Source of the DNA: Brassica napus
Taxonomy: Eukaryota; Streptophyta; Magnoliopsida; Brassicales; Brassicaceae
Direction: 5' to 3'
Length of the DNA: 64,000 bases
Assembly: GCF_020379485.1 (NCBI RefSeq)
Contig: NC_063444.1
Span: forward strand, 3,792,652-3,856,651
Part shown: one piece after another, positions 47,330 to 59,505 of the stretch
Layout of the letters: each line of letters begins with the position of its first letter
How positions within the stretch are numbered: the stretch's first letter is position 1
Program-made: the position numbers and the translations under genes
The notes under the pieces: model-generated
Databases searched by the model: none
Seen by the model: the letters and a program-made list of their open reading frames with translations, nothing else
What the model was told of the DNA's origin: nothing

Positions 47330-48376
47330 ATTTATGTATGATTTTGGTATGCTATTTGTAAATATTGGAATTTCACCGTAACCAACGATGCGTTGAACTA
47401 GTTATTTGATGTTTGGAATTAGTTCTAATGTAATCTTTAGTTTGATTTATGTTGGAAAAAATGTTTTACATCATATATCAATATTAGCCGATGATTCCAA
47501 ATCTAGAGAAAGATTAAAGCTTCGAGCCAAATTCCTCCCGGATTACAAAAAAAACAAACATTTTACCATGTCAAGATAAACTACGTGTTTTGCCGGCATA
47601 TGCAAACATAATATTTTTATAAATATTTATTATTGCATGTCTTATTAATTTAAAAACCATCATGAGAAGTTATTATTATGTTATCAAAAAATTTAATCAC
47701 ACATCTAGTTATTTATATTTGACAAAGTTTTTCATTAAATATATATGTTTATTGTTGTGTTGAAATTTTTAAAACACTCATATTTTAGAAATATTTTAGA
47801 AAATATATTTATACAAATATTTTTGCTTGAGTAATATTTAACTATAAATTAATTTATACCTTAATTTTTGAAAATTTATAATAGAGTAATATTATTTTCA
47901 AAAGCAAAAAAATCAGTTATATAAAAACAAAATATATATAAGAATGATCATGTTGTTAAAATATTATTTCTAGAGAACAACACAATATATATAAAAATTC
48001 TTTTTTTTTCCGAAAAATAGGTTTTTATTTATGACAGTTTTATTATATTAATTTATAATCAATAATCTAAGATAACATATAAGTCTAATATTATAATTCA
48101 AATTCATTTTTAATTATATCATAATTTTTTTTATATATATAAAATTTTCATTAAGGGTATCTTTGAGTTTACCCCCTATAACTTTCAACATGAGTATAAA
48201 TGGCAATGTTGGATTTCGAATGCGGGCCTGGCCCATAAAGGACTGCTGCGGAGCGGAATTGGGCCGGAGTTTAGAAAGCCCAAAAATCGGACCTCGCGGG
48301 ATGTGTTCTTGCGTTATTGGGCCTTCAGCGGGATGAGCCACCAGTGGACCACAGGATAGTGAGGAGCCGCTTAACC
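47330..48376. other. Gene-free AT-rich region
   Basis: No coding sequence. The last 200 bp (48195-48376) are GC-richer (GGGCCTGGCCCATAAAGGAC) and probably part of another dispersed repeat. Confidence 0.45.
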
Positions 48377-48411
48377 CACTACAAAAAAATTGTCCATTCT
48401 TAGCATAAGAA

Positions 48412-48480
48412 AACAACTATCATATGCTATTGTTAGCGTTATTGAAACCGCTATGTCTGCCCTAGCATATGATAGTTGTT
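48412..48480. repeat. Perfect 18-bp inverted repeat with 33-nt loop
   Basis: AACAACTATCATATGCTA (48412-48429) pairs exactly with TAGCATATGATAGTTGTT (48463-48480). A CACTACAAAAAAA sequence, like a CACTA-element end, begins at 48377 just to the left, so this may be the subterminal part of such an element. No matching right end was found. Confidence 0.75.
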
Positions 48481-48492
48481 TTTTTTATGGTA

Positions 48493-48562
48493 AACAGAGA
48501 GAGACAGACACATAAAGAGAGAGAAAGAGAGAGACAAAGAGAGAGAAGGGAGATAGAGAGAT
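48493..48562. repeat. GA-rich microsatellite
   Basis: Imperfect GAGAGA/GACAGACA tract next to the hairpin, upstream of the DUF1985 gene. Confidence 0.85.
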
Positions 48563-49889
48563 ACTCCGGCGCGTCTTCTTCTCCGGTGAGCCTCGACGCT
48601 TCGTCCCAGCGAGTCTCTGTCTCCGTCGCCTAGATTATCATCTCCATCATTTCTCAGTTGACCAGATCTGAAAAGTGAGACATGAGAGAGTTGGTGAGAT
48701 TTCAAGCGTATAGAGATGGAAGAGATGAGAGTGAGAGAAGATGAGAGAATGAATCGAGGCAACTCCTCTGGTGCCTCCAAGGCACCAAATATGATAATCC
48801 AAAAAACAATTTTTCTTAAATTCGAAAAACACGGAAATGACATAAAACCTGGGAATAGTTGAAGTATTTACAACTTGTACCAAGGTATAATCCATCCGCC
48901 CCGACCCGACCCGGATTTATGGGCAAATCAATTGAACCGAATCGTCTAACCGTGTAACCATACTAACCAACCGAACCAATCCCTCAAAACCAAACCAAAT
49001 CTGTCGGTTTTAGCAAACCCTCGCAATGTATTTATTTTCGAGATCCATTTTCTCGAAACTTTTCTAATAATTTCTCCCCTCTTTTTTCCTCACGAGCAAA
49101 GAAAACCCTAGTTCCCAAAATCGAGCGTGCGTGGTGAGAATCGAGATAGAATCCGGTGAAATCTATCCGATTGCGATGGTGGTCAAAACGAGACGGGGTA
49201 AGAGGAAGGAGAATCCAACGGAGGAAGAGGCTCCGAGAGTGAAGTTTGTGAAGACGGCCTCCGGAGAAAATTTGGAGAAGACGACGATGGAGGAGAGTGA
49301 AACGAGGGCGGTGGAGATTGTTGAATCGACGGCAAAGACGACGGATGAATCGACGGCAAAGATGACGGATGTTTCGACAGAGAAGACGACGGATGTGTTG
49401 ACGGAGAAGATGAGAAAGGACTCGACGGAGATTACGGCGGAGATAACGGAGCCGAGTAATGTGGCTGCAGAAGCTGCTCCGACGACACTGAACAAAGGTC
49501 CTGCTCGCCCATCTCCTCCAGCTCCTCCCGCAACTCCGGCGATTGGGACCGCCTCTGGAGATGAAGAGAATGAGAAACCCGCTTCTGGAGATGAAGAGAA
49601 TGAGGGTTTTGAAGAAGAACAAGAAGAACCAGATGGAGAGAACGAAGTGAATAAACGTTCTGAAGAAGAACAAGAAGAGGAAGCAAATGGAGAAGGAGAA
49701 GAGGAAGAAAACGAGAATGAGAATCCACCTGAACCTCAGGTAACAAATTATCAATGAGTTTGAATTTAAGTCGTAACATATGATTAGGGAGAGCTAGTAA
49801 ATCGAGTGTGTTAATGTTAGTAATACTAGGAGAAGTATTGGAAAAACTGTCAGTTTTGGTACAACATAGGAAAACTAAAATTTTGTAAA

Positions 49890-49985
49890 CGGATCTGTGG
49901 TATTACTTTGATATGCTTTAGTATTACTTCGGTATAACATAGTATAACTTTAGTATAACTTGGATATAACTTTGGTATAACTTGC
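49890..49985. repeat. GTATAACTT-type tandem array in DUF1985 intron 1
   Basis: Repeated units such as AGTATAACTTT and GGTATAACTTG run up to the intron acceptor. Confidence 0.85.
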
Positions 49986-50984
49986 AGGATTTGAATGGTA
50001 ATGAGGCACCCGAGGCAATCAAACCAACCAGAATGTTCTTCAATCCATCTGAGTACAAGAAAAAAATAAAGCTAGGGACAAGGTGTATGATAGCTAGCGC
50101 GATTAAGACGCTAAGCAATCTGAAACCCAAGCTGTCTAACGCGGAGTAGAACTGGTTCACGGAGCATCCTCAATTCAGACACATTTTCCACATGAAAATT
50201 GAGAACAACCACATGGTTCAGGGAATGTGGATGTTGCTGCTGCGTACTGCCGGTAGCGAGAAGCGGAGAGAAGTGTGGTTCATTTTGAATGGCGTTGCCA
50301 TCCGTTATGGGCTGAGGGAACACGGTTTGATATATGGGCTATTCTGCCACAACTATCCTCTAGGCTACAAAGAGCTTGGTGGGACGAAGTTTGTTGATCG
50401 ACATTTCAAGGAAGGAGAACTTAGAAGGTTGGAGGATGTTAAGAAGAAGCTGGTGAACATGGGACCCCACAAAGACAGACTGAAGATGGCAGTTCTATTC
50501 TTCTTAGCTTTTGTTGTTTGCGCGCAAACGAAGGTTGGACACAAGGCTAATGATGTGTTGGAGGTGTTCCAGAGAGCAGTGGATGATCTTGACTACTGCA
50601 AGTCCTTTCCATGGGAGAGATTCTCCTATGATTACATGCTGAAGGAGATCTCTCACACAATGAAGCATTTTGGATGGGTGGTGAAAGAGAATACATTATG
50701 GCCGCTTTCAGGTTTCTGTGTTCCACTAGAGGTATGCAAAATCCCATTAATGACTTGATTGCTATTGTTATTTACTGATGGTATTACATAAATGTTGTGT
50801 TTAACAGCTTCTTGCATTCGAGGCAATTCCTAAGCTAGGAATGGCGTTCAGAGAACCTGTTGAAGGAGCTGATGTCAACTGCCCGAGGATGTGAAAGTCC
50901 TCATTCAAACGAAATGGAATGACAAGGGTGTCACTTTCTGTGATAAACAAGGAATTGTGTAACACAACCGTAAGTTTTCCTGTG

Positions 50985-51190
50985 AACTAAAGTAAAACTA
51001 GAGTAATACTGTGGTAGAACTAGGGTATGATTAAAGTAAAACTATGGTAGAACTATGGTATAACTAAGGTAGGACTGTTTTGTTACCCAGGGTAGAACTA
51101 GGGTAGAACTAAGGTAGGACTAGATACGAAACTATGGTAGAACTAAGGTAGGACTAGAAACGGAACAATGGTCTCACTAAGGTAGGGGTG
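50985..51190. repeat. GGTAGAACTA-type tandem array in DUF1985 intron 3
   Basis: About a dozen imperfect units such as GGTAGAACTA and AAGGTAGGACTAG fill the intron between the exons ending 50969 and starting 51228. Confidence 0.85.
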
Positions 51191-52209
51191 TGTTGCTAAG
51201 TTTCAAAATTAATTGTGTTTGTGACAGGATATTGACAGCATCATCCCCACCAGAACTCCACAAGAAGAAAGGCTCTTGGATAACATTTTGGAAGATGAAG
51301 ACGATGTTGATGAATCTGATATAGATGTGGGCAGTTGGGAGAAGTGTCTGGATGCAGGCTATAAGGTCTTTTTTCAAGACATGCACGACGAAGATGTAGC
51401 TGCGCGACAAAAACAGACATAAGCGATTGAAGATGCAGCAGGGGATGGAGTACAGGTAGGTGAGCAGTCGATTCAATTGGGAGATGTTATGAAGTTGCTG
51501 AAAAGAACGATGAAACTGATGACAGTTGACAAGAAGGTTGACCAATTGGATGGGAGATTGGCCCCACTTGAGGAGTTTGTCAAGGAAGCACAAGGTAAAG
51601 CAGCAGAAGAAGAAGCACCAGCACAAGGGAAAGCAAAGAAACAGAAACGCAGGAAGAAGTGAAGTAGAGTGAAGAACTTGCTTGGTGTGTTAGAACTTTG
51701 TTTTATGTTTTTTATGAAGTAGACAAACGATGTCTTTGGAGGTGTTTCTTGTTTGTGATGTGGATTTAGAACTTTTAACTATGTTATGAGTATATATGCG
51801 ATCTTTGTTGTGGATGCTTTTATTGTGTAGTTCAAGTGAGAGTGAGAGTGAGAGCTAGTAATAATGGTTGATGATGAAAGTCATTTACTAGGAAATTAGT
51901 TTATTAGAATTGTCTATTTTAGCTGAATTAGAATTTTAATCCTAAACAGAGTACCAATTGATAAAGTAATGAAGAAAGGTTTAAGACGAACATAAGAGTG
52001 CTTAACATAAGAGTGCTTCAGATAACATAAGTTTGAGCATAACATAAGATAAGATTCGAGATTAGCTTGAATCATAACATAAGTTTGAACACATAAACTT
52101 ACACAAGTCTTAACAAACAAAAACTTGTATTAACCGAAATAATAAAAATAGATAGGTAGGGAAGACAAAGTTTATAGCACATGAACTCAGAACTTGAGAA
52201 TTGAGAATC

Positions 52210-52938
52210 TCATGGACGGGAGGTCGAGGTAATAAGCCTCTTAAGCTTAGCAATCTCTTCAGCCATATCATTCACCTTCCCCCTTAGGCGCTCCACTTCT
52301 TGCTGAACACCGAAAGCCCATGGCTGACGAAAGTGCATCCCATCGTCCTGCACAGTTTCACCCAGAGTGTAACTCAGTTTCATCTAACCAGTCAGAGTAT
52401 AACACAGTTTCACCCAGAGTATAACTCAGTTTCACCCAAATTTATACCCAGAGTATAACTCTGTTTCACCCTACCCAGAGTTTCACCCAGATCTATACCC
52501 AGAGTATAACTCTGTTTCACCCTACCCAGAGTATAACACAGTTTCACCCAGAGTATAACTTAGTTTCACCCTCCCCAGAGTATAACACAGTTTCATCCAG
52601 AGTATTACGGAGTTTCACCCAGAGATATCCAAAGTATAACCAAATCTAACTAAGTATTACGGAGTTTCAATTAGTATATCTCAGTTTCACTTAGTTTTAC
52701 AACGAAGACAAAGATAAGCGAAAATTACCTGATAATTCTTGCAGGTGAAGTACCTACTCCCAGGCAAGGTATCGAAATCTGATTTGTACTTCAGAATTAG
52801 AGAAACATTCGTCATTATTTCACCACCACATGGGCAACGAGTAGGAATTCCATATTGGGCATCACAAACGAAGCCTAACATGTCGTAGTGTTTCTTCAGC
52901 TTCTTCATCTCCTTTATCTCTTCATACGGATGAGTCAT
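52210..52938 (-). CDS. GRF-type zinc-finger protein of element type
   Basis: Two exons: 52938-52729 and 52347-52210, giving 115 residues. It reads MTHPYEEIKEMKKLKKHYDM, GIPTRCPCGGEIMTNVS, GSRYFTCKNYQDDGMHFRQP, then a coiled-coil VERLRGKVNDMAEEIAKLKR ending TSTSRP. The CxCG...RYFxCxNY...DGMHxxxxW pattern is the GRF zinc finger (nucleic-acid binding), with the coiled coil at the C-terminus as in the many short crucifer proteins of this class. The inner ATG (52938) is preferred; an upstream ATG at 53106 in the same frame adds a hydrophobic, poorly conserved leader. It is convergent with the DUF1985 gene. The intron is a minisatellite (52360-52690). Frame intact. Confidence 0.8.
52360..52690. repeat. 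AGAGTATAACTCAGTTTCACCC minisatellite in GRF gene intron
   Basis: About 14 imperfect units of 20-24 bp with the core CAGAGTATAAC followed by a CAGTTTCAC phrase fill nearly the whole intron. The array shares the GTATAACT core, on the same genomic strand, with the arrays in the DUF1985 gene. Confidence 0.9.
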
Positions 52939-53102
52939 GTTCAGTAAAGGGGAAAGAGTAAAATCGTGGATCTTCAGAGAATATAGAAAGAGAATGGATA
53001 AAGAGAGTGTATGAATGGTGAGAGAGAGAGTAGAAAGAGAGTGCTTGGGAAGTGAAAAAGTGTCTGGGAAAAGAGAGGAAAGACGAGACGAGACCAGATT
53101 AG

Positions 53103-53690
53103 GCATGGGCGTTCGGGTCTTCGGATCGGGTTCGGACCGGTTCCTTTCGGGTCCGGGTCTTTCGGGTCCTAAATATTTAGACCCAATAGGTACTTAGAAA
53201 TTTTCGGATCGGGCTCGGATCGGTTCTTTTCGAGTCCGGGTCGGTTCGGGTCTATAATTAAAATACCCATAAAATGCCCGTAATTTTCGGGTCCATATCG
53301 GGTCCGGGTCGGATTCAGGTATTTAGGATCTGAAAAGGTCATGGCATACCCAACGCGATCAAATTTAGTCGATATTTTTCATATATATCTAAAATTTTGC
53401 AAAATAACTTAAATGAAACTATTAATAATTAAAATAAAACAGTTTTAAACTCTAAATTTTACATTTTAAAGCTTCATATTACTTAAAAAATGTTACAAAA
53501 TAATAACAAATATTTTTAACAAAAGATATTTCAACTAAATCATAAAATAATATATATATAATAGAACAAAAAAAGCATAGTTTTGGATATACATTTTTTT
53601 AAGTCGGGTACAAATCGGTTCTCATCGGGTCGGATCTATTTAGGTCGGATCTTTTCGGGTCCGACCCGAATTGATTTGCCCATAGAACCG
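53103..53690. repeat. TCGGGTC-rich dispersed repeat with inverted ends
   Basis: It starts GGCATGGGCGTTCGGGTC and ends CCCGAATTGATTTGCCCAT, complementary at their edges. Degenerate TCGGGTC/ TTCGGATCGGG units lie at both ends and the middle is AT-rich. Similar phrases occur at 48896-48925 in front of the DUF1985 gene. Element family not named. Confidence 0.6.
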
Positions 53691-53722
53691 ACCGGAATAA
53701 AATCCTATTTGTACCCGACTTA

Positions 53723-53822
53723 ATGTGATTTTACATCAAATCCTAACTTGTGTCAAAATCACATTAAAATAGTGTTTTACATCAAATTCTAGCTTGTGTC
53801 AAAATCACATTAAAATAGTGTT
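53723..53822. repeat. Tandem duplication of about 52 bp
   Basis: TTTTACATCAAATCCTAACT with GTGTCAAAATCACATTAAAA occurs twice in direct succession (second copy TTTTACATCAAATTCTAGCT). No function seen. Confidence 0.8.
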
Positions 53823-53874
53823 TAAAATAGTGTTTTGGAGTTGAGTCGGAGATTGCCTAGTTATGGAAGAACGT

Positions 53875-54330
53875 TAAACAATAATTGTCCCGTCACGTTC
53901 GATGGTAGACGAACATGTTATTACAATATTTGAAACGAGACATTATACTAAATTATTGTTTTGCTGTAATATATTTTCTAACGTTGGCAGCTCACCATCT
54001 GTTGATAAAGTTTTTGTAGAATATTATTGATAATATATTTTCTAAAGTTAGCAGCTCACCATCTCATCTGTTGATAAAGTTTTTGTAGAATATTATTGTG
54101 ATTGCTTTCATTCAATTGATATATTTCGTCGTTTTCATCTGTTTTATTGTCTTCTCGTTCTCAATATATGTATTATTATACTAATTATTGGTTTGTTATA
54201 ATATATTTTGTAGCGTTAGCACTCTTCACCGTCAGTTGATAATTTTGTGTAGAATATTATGTGATTCGTTCCAGTTCAAGTAATTTGCGTCCTTTTGATC
54301 TGTTTCTTTTTGTCTTCTCGTTCTAAATTA
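53875..54330. repeat. Repeat of dioxygenase upstream region with internal duplication
   Basis: It matches 46720-46950 (GTCCCGTCACGTTCGATGGT, CACCATCTGTTGATAAAGTT). About 68 bp containing AGCTCACCATCT is duplicated at 53987-54105, and a third degenerate copy follows to 54330. No dioxygenase exon accompanies it. Confidence 0.8.
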
Positions 54331-54339
54331 TGTATCATT

Positions 54340-55140
54340 GTCAGAACATTAAAAGCTCAACTAACACGTAATATAAAAAAGAAAACGCAGATGACTAGAT
54401 GAACTTACTATTTTCATATTGGTAATACCATTTGACGTCCCTAATTATTATTTTCAGAAATTTACAAAATAATTGATTCGATGTCTATGTTGAAAAACAA
54501 CATCAAGTGACAGAGAAACTTGCACATATTTTTCAAAGCTCATGCTATCTGTCTAATGACACCATTATGTATTTTCTTTTTAACTCTATAAATTAATAAT
54601 GTTGGACTTTCACTGTTTTATTAATTTATAGAATTATTAATTTAAAGAAAAATTGTATATTTAAAATTATGTGTTATATAAAATAAAACAAATAATTATT
54701 ATATATTAACTAATATTTTTTTTTTTTTGAAATTTTTTTAACTAATTTTATAGATTCAGTTTTCATTTTGTTTTTTGGTATACCGAAGATATGTTTGATA
54801 TACCCAAATCATTCCTAATGATCTACTCTGCATAGTCGGAGGTGAGATCGAATTCAGAGATAGTCTAAATCACTCAGTAGATTGCAGTTTTTGAATTAAG
54901 TTAAACAAGTATGAATATAATGCAAGTAAAAGACATAAAGTAATACAGTTATAATTTGACCAGAAAAGGTGCTAGACTCAGAGAAGTTTGCAGGTAGATC
55001 AGAATTGCATATCATTATTGCTAAATGTTTAATAAAAAAAATTTCTTGAACTCAAAAGAGAATAATCGTTATGATTATTAATAAAAGAAATTGGAACTTT
55101 AATCGTTTTTCTCATGTTTACGAACTTATTATTTTTTCCT
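54340..55140. other. Gene-free AT-rich region
   Basis: No coding sequence or element ends recognised. The right part (55060-55098) matches the REM-C 3' flank at 41718-41742. Confidence 0.5.
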
Positions 55141-55144
55141 GGAG

Positions 55145-55537
55145 AAGCTACGATGCACCGGGACGGATACGGGGACAGAAACGGGGACGGAGGCGGGGAT
55201 GGAAAACGGAAAAATTTAAAAATTATGGGTACGGGTACGGTAAATATATACTAGTAAAAAATATAAAATAAATTTATATAGTGAATCTAACATAATTAGA
55301 TATAATTTACTATAATATGTCTATTTTGCCAACTAAAATTAGAAGCAAAATAACTGTGACAGTTAAAAAATAATTGCACAAGCATTATGTCCCGTGAAAA
55401 CTAGTCTTACTCATAGCTATGTTCTCTAATCGTCCCCAAGCCCGTACCAGTGTTGTCCCCCTGAAGTACCCGTCTCCGAAATGTTTCTGGTACCGGTACG
55501 GCACCTAAATAGACGTCCCCGTGCTACATAGTGAAGA
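55145..55537. mobile_element. Non-autonomous DNA element with GGGGACGG-rich ends
   Basis: The left end GATGCACCGGGACGGATACGG and the complement of the right end, GTAGCACGGGGACGTC, are imperfect inverted repeats; the interior is AT-rich. It splits a segment that is continuous at 41740-41750, so it is an insertion. It resembles hAT-type elements, but the target duplication was not resolved. Confidence 0.6.
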
Positions 55538-55588
55538 AGGCTCTTAAAAAATTTCTTAACCAATTTCTATTCTTCAACATTTTTTCCT

Positions 55589-56652
55589 AGTGCGGCTGCC
55601 TTTCATGATATTTCAGATAGCTTTATTCCAAAATCATCGATTGTCTCAGTATCTTGCATTTTGAGATGATCAAATTCGTTCATAAGTGTTTGTAATCTTG
55701 ATTTTTTAACTTTTTTGCTCCTACATGCTTTGCTTTAATTGCTTTCTATATTTGTTTTTTGTATCTACTTCTCCATTTTGTAAGATAAGTATCTCTGGTA
55801 TAGTCGAACGTCATTGAATGTACAAATATTGAAGATTTGACTGATTATATTCAATTTAATATGTGAAAAAATTTCGATTATTAAGTCAAAAAGAAATGGT
55901 GGTATCGTAAATAAGATTATGTTATTACTGTTTTTTCTTCTTTATGTAGACGTGCGACTCAGTTACTACTCATAACTTATATGGAGCAGGAGCTGTTGAG
56001 CTTTTCTGACAACGACATATGATCATTGGTCTCATGACCATCCAAGTGCCATAAAAACTTAAATAATCGAAAATTCACCAAAATACATTCTAGTAAGGCA
56101 AGAAGCAGTCTCTGGCTGTGATCTTGAATGATTTAAGGGTTTATTCAGTCATCTTCAACCTCCATGTCTATGCTTATACGACTACCAAGCGAGCTTGAGC
56201 CAAAAGCTGCAGCCTTCATAAAGTTCATTGAGTGAGTAGAAAGATAATGCTTTTGCAGCACACACACAAGTCTAGAATATGCCCATAAACCAAAAAGCAT
56301 TTTCATTCATGCAATCTTTCTTGCCAAAATGTATAAGCACCGAAGTAGCTAATTGATAGTTGATTAAACCGGAAGTTCCTAGGCACAATGTATTCTAATA
56401 TTAATAGGTTCTTAGCTATATAACAAAGCAAAAACCTAAGTCACAAGCCCTTCAAATATACAAACATCGTGAGCCATTGAACCGAACAAAGGCACAAAGA
56501 AAATGGGCAGTCTCTAGAACTTGCAAGTCTTAAATACTGAAAAGGAAACCTAACGTAGAGTTTGGAGGAAGAAGCCGTTCTTGTAAAACCATGATACAAA
56601 AAGTGCATGCAGACAGTCTTTTGATCCTTTTTTCCTGCTATTTCATTTTACT
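55589..56652. other. REM-D 3' flank with repeat of 41745-41930
   Basis: 55589-55760 repeats the REM-C flank; the rest is plain intergenic DNA with the 3' UTR of REM-D at its right end. Confidence 0.6.
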
Positions 56653-58660
56653 TCAAACCAGATTACTGTTGAGAATTTTGCTGATTCCCAATATCCTCTC
56701 CCCTGTTTCATCAACCAGAAGTTATGAATATTAGTATACCAGAAGATTATGATATCCAGAAAAGCAAGTAGATCACGATTTAGAAACAAACCTAAGGCGT
56801 CAACTTGTAGTAGTGAAGCTTCCAGATTCTTCTCCTTTGTCTCGATCTCTGCGCGGAAATGTCTTAAGGTGTTCAGAGTATCTTGAATTCTTTGTTTCAC
56901 GTTAGCCACTAGATCAGAGACTGAGGAAGATTCTGGTAGCGTGCGCTGAAATTTTCTTGAGTTAGTGTTGGATCTGTTTGAAACCCTAGTGTGTCCTCTC
57001 TTGCTTCCTCTCTGTCCATCTATTTCTACTCCTTGAGTCTTTTCCACACTCTCACAAGCTCCCTTGTTTTCAATCTGAAAAGTAACTCGAGAGACATTTT
57101 TAGCTCTAAGTTTGACTAGGCAAGCCAAAGAGCACAAAGTTGGTGTTGATGGTTTACCTTAGAGTGGAACTTAAATATAGGGGTTACATCTTCACATATC
57201 AACTCCAACATGAATGAGTCATTCACTTCAACTCCATTAGCTTTGCACATCTCTCTCCAACCTTTTCTCATATAAAACCATTCACTTCTGGATTTTCCTG
57301 TCATCTGAAGATAAGATAGCCACTTTCTTCCATCTTTGTTCAGCAGAGTTATCTCCCTAGACTTCCTAATGCCACTCTCAAGCAAGAAACCCGGTGAAAT
57401 ATACTGAAACAAGTTTATGAATTAGTAACGTCTTAGACTCTACAAAGTCATGACTACATGATCCACCTAATCAAAGTCGCAAACGTTCATGACAACTTGA
57501 TGAAAAATAACCTTAAAAACAAAGTTCTTGAACTTACTAGTTGCCCGGTCTTGAAACGGCTTGGTGTATACTTTAGCGTCAGAATTCGAGGAGTATTCTT
57601 CTCTTTGGTGCAGCCTCCTACAGAACACACCTTAACTGGATCTGCTTCAGGGCGCTTTTCTTCTTTGTCTTCAAGGCCATTGCCAGACTCGTGTGAACAC
57701 AACAAAAGCACAGGCCTTTCCCCACTTTTGGAAAGTTTGAAGTAACAGAAGTCACCTCGGATTAACCCATTAGCTGAGCAAAAGTTAGACCAGCCTCTTG
57801 TGATGTAAAACGCACCACTTGAGATGTTTCTTGAAAGCCTCAGTGTCCATTTTCTTCCTTTCTCATTAGCTAAATATATCTCACACGGTTTATTGTGCTT
57901 ATTAAACGACATAAACTTAAAATCTCTAGAAAGATCCTGAACAAAAAAAAAATTCATCAAATATATCCATGGTGGAACACATCACTCACAGTACCAACCG
58001 AAAAAGGGGTAAAAAGAGGAGTCCAGTAGTTACCAAGCGATCTTTGATGAGGTTATAACGTGTGACACGAGCTCTGAGGAAACATGAATCTGCTTCTGGT
58101 TTTTTATTCTTTCTCACCAAAACGTCCCCTGAATCACAACAATATTCAGTTCCATGTCACAACCAGACCTGACAAAAACGAAAAAATAAAACACATCAAA
58201 CAGCTTACATGCATCATCATCAGTATCTTCGTCTTCTCCATCAGGTTCATCATCAACTTCAGTGTCGTCAGTATCAGTGAAGCTAGGAGATGCGTGTTGT
58301 ATGTCACTGGAAACAGCTACATGAAAGATCTCTTCTCCATTGTGTCTAAAAACCAAGACGTTTCCGTCACTGAAATTATTAACGGCGGCGAACTCTTCCC
58401 AGCCGCCGGCGAGCCTGTTGCCGTCCAGTTTCACTTCCCAAATTTTGTCCGACGCGTCTGATATTAGCAAAACTTTCGTGTGATTACGTAAGAACTCATC
58501 ATCAAGCGTCTGCAACAACAAGAGGAACAAAAGAACAGTTTTATACGATGACAACAAACACAGAAGATTAACAAAAAGGATCATTAGCATTTACCAGAAG
58601 TGGTTTCTCTCCTGTCAGAAATTTCAGGTGAAACAGAGAGGGTTTTGGAGGAATCACCAT
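56653..58660 (-). CDS. REM family transcription factor with three B3 domains (REM-D)
   Basis: Seven exons: 58660-58595, 58509-58209, 58128-58034, 57936-57538, 57403-57158, 57074-56792 and 56702-56653, giving 479 residues. The leader is MVIPPKPSLFHLKFLTGEKP. B3-1 is residues 23-95 (TLDDEFLRNHTKVLLISDAS to IFHVAVSS), followed by an acidic linker (DDTEVDDEPDGEDEDTDDDA). B3-2 starts near 155 (DLSRDFKFMSFNKHNKPCEI to VLLLCSHE). B3-3 starts near 288 (YISPGFLLESGIRKSREITL to IFKFHSK). The tail ends GERILGISKILNSNLV, as in REM-C. All junctions are GT-AG and the phases fit. A short AGAGTA repeat lies in the 5' UTR (about 58676-58705). Confidence 0.9.
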
Positions 58661-59505
58661 TGTTCAGCGCAGAGAGAGTAAGAGTAAGAGTAAGAGTAAG
58701 AGAGAGAAAGCAAAAGGGAGACTCGGTTCTCTTATTATAAATTATATTTTGTTTAATTTGATAAAAATGAAAGATAACTTTTAACTTAAAACAACTTATT
58801 AAATTATTGAATCAACATTTAAAGTATGAAAATTATATCAATAAAATAAATTACGTATATAATTAATTATATTATATACTTTATGTATAATTATATTACT
58901 ATACTTTAAATAATCGGTTTATTCCGTTTGATTGGTTTATATGCCAAACCATATTCATATACTATGGTTTCTCAAAATAATACATATTCATTATATTCAG
59001 TATTAGTAAATCCAAACTATTTTTTTCTATTTCGGTTCAGTTTTGTTTTAATTGGTTCGATTCTCCCTAATATATTTTAAACTTACTTAGCAATAATAAT
59101 AAGACAAAACTTAAGAAAAAGTTATAATTGTCGTAAAAATTTTTTTTGTGTGTAATACATTTATAAATAATAATATGAATAGAATTTATAAAATCATATG
59201 TTAGAATAATAATTATATAAATTTATACATTTAAAACTCTAAATATAATTAACATATTTGTGATTTGTTTTGATTTTAACGAATATTTTGGAGTGGAGAT
59301 CTGCATTCCAAAATTTTAGTATTTGTGATTTGTTTCGATTTTAACAAAAAAAAAATTTAATATATGATTTGTTTCGAAAGTTTACGGATATCCAAATTTT
59401 TCGGATCAAAAACGAATAACGAATAAGATCAAATTTAACGGATAAAATGTATATCCTAAGTTACACTATTATCTATACAAAATACTGATGATGATGAACC
59501 TGATG
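58661..59505. other. AT-rich spacer upstream of REM-D
   Basis: Promoter of REM-D nearest the gene, then AT-rich sequence with degenerate TTTGTTTCGATTTTAAC repeats near 59263 and 59327. No gene. Confidence 0.5.

Larger units (their letters stand above)
49176..51662 (+). pseudogene. DUF1985 element-type gene with three in-frame stops
   Basis: Exons by eye: 49176-49739, 49988-50731, 50808-50969 and 51228-51662. The first encodes MVVKTRRGKRKENPTEEEAP and a long Lys/Glu/Thr-rich acidic region. The second reads MFFNPSEYKKKIKLGTRC, then DUF1985 (HMVQGMWMLLLRTAG, EVWFILNGVAIRYGLREHGL, IYGLFCHNYPLGYKELG). The last has DIDVGSWEKCLDAGYKVFFQ and a basic KKQKRRKK end. DUF1985 proteins are typical of plant elements carrying Ulp1-like genes, and no protease domain is seen here. 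In-frame stops at 50146-50148 (TAG), 50892-50894 (TGA) and 51420-51422 (TAA) make it a pseudogene. Introns 1 and 3 are filled with GTATAACT/GTAGAACT arrays. Confidence 0.75.

Noticed and set aside
48377..48480. CACTACAAAAAAA end of a CACTA transposon
   Set aside because: No matching right terminus, transposase or 3-bp duplication could be found, so only the hairpin was reported as a feature.
49032..49754. 240-residue open frame on the minus strand opposite the first DUF1985 exon
   Set aside because: It is the complement of a Glu/Lys/Thr-rich exon; the Arg/Leu/Phe-rich translation is a composition shadow.
52360..52690. Regular spaced repeats that might suggest a CRISPR array
   Set aside because: Eukaryotic intronic minisatellite: units are contiguous and variable, without unique spacers.
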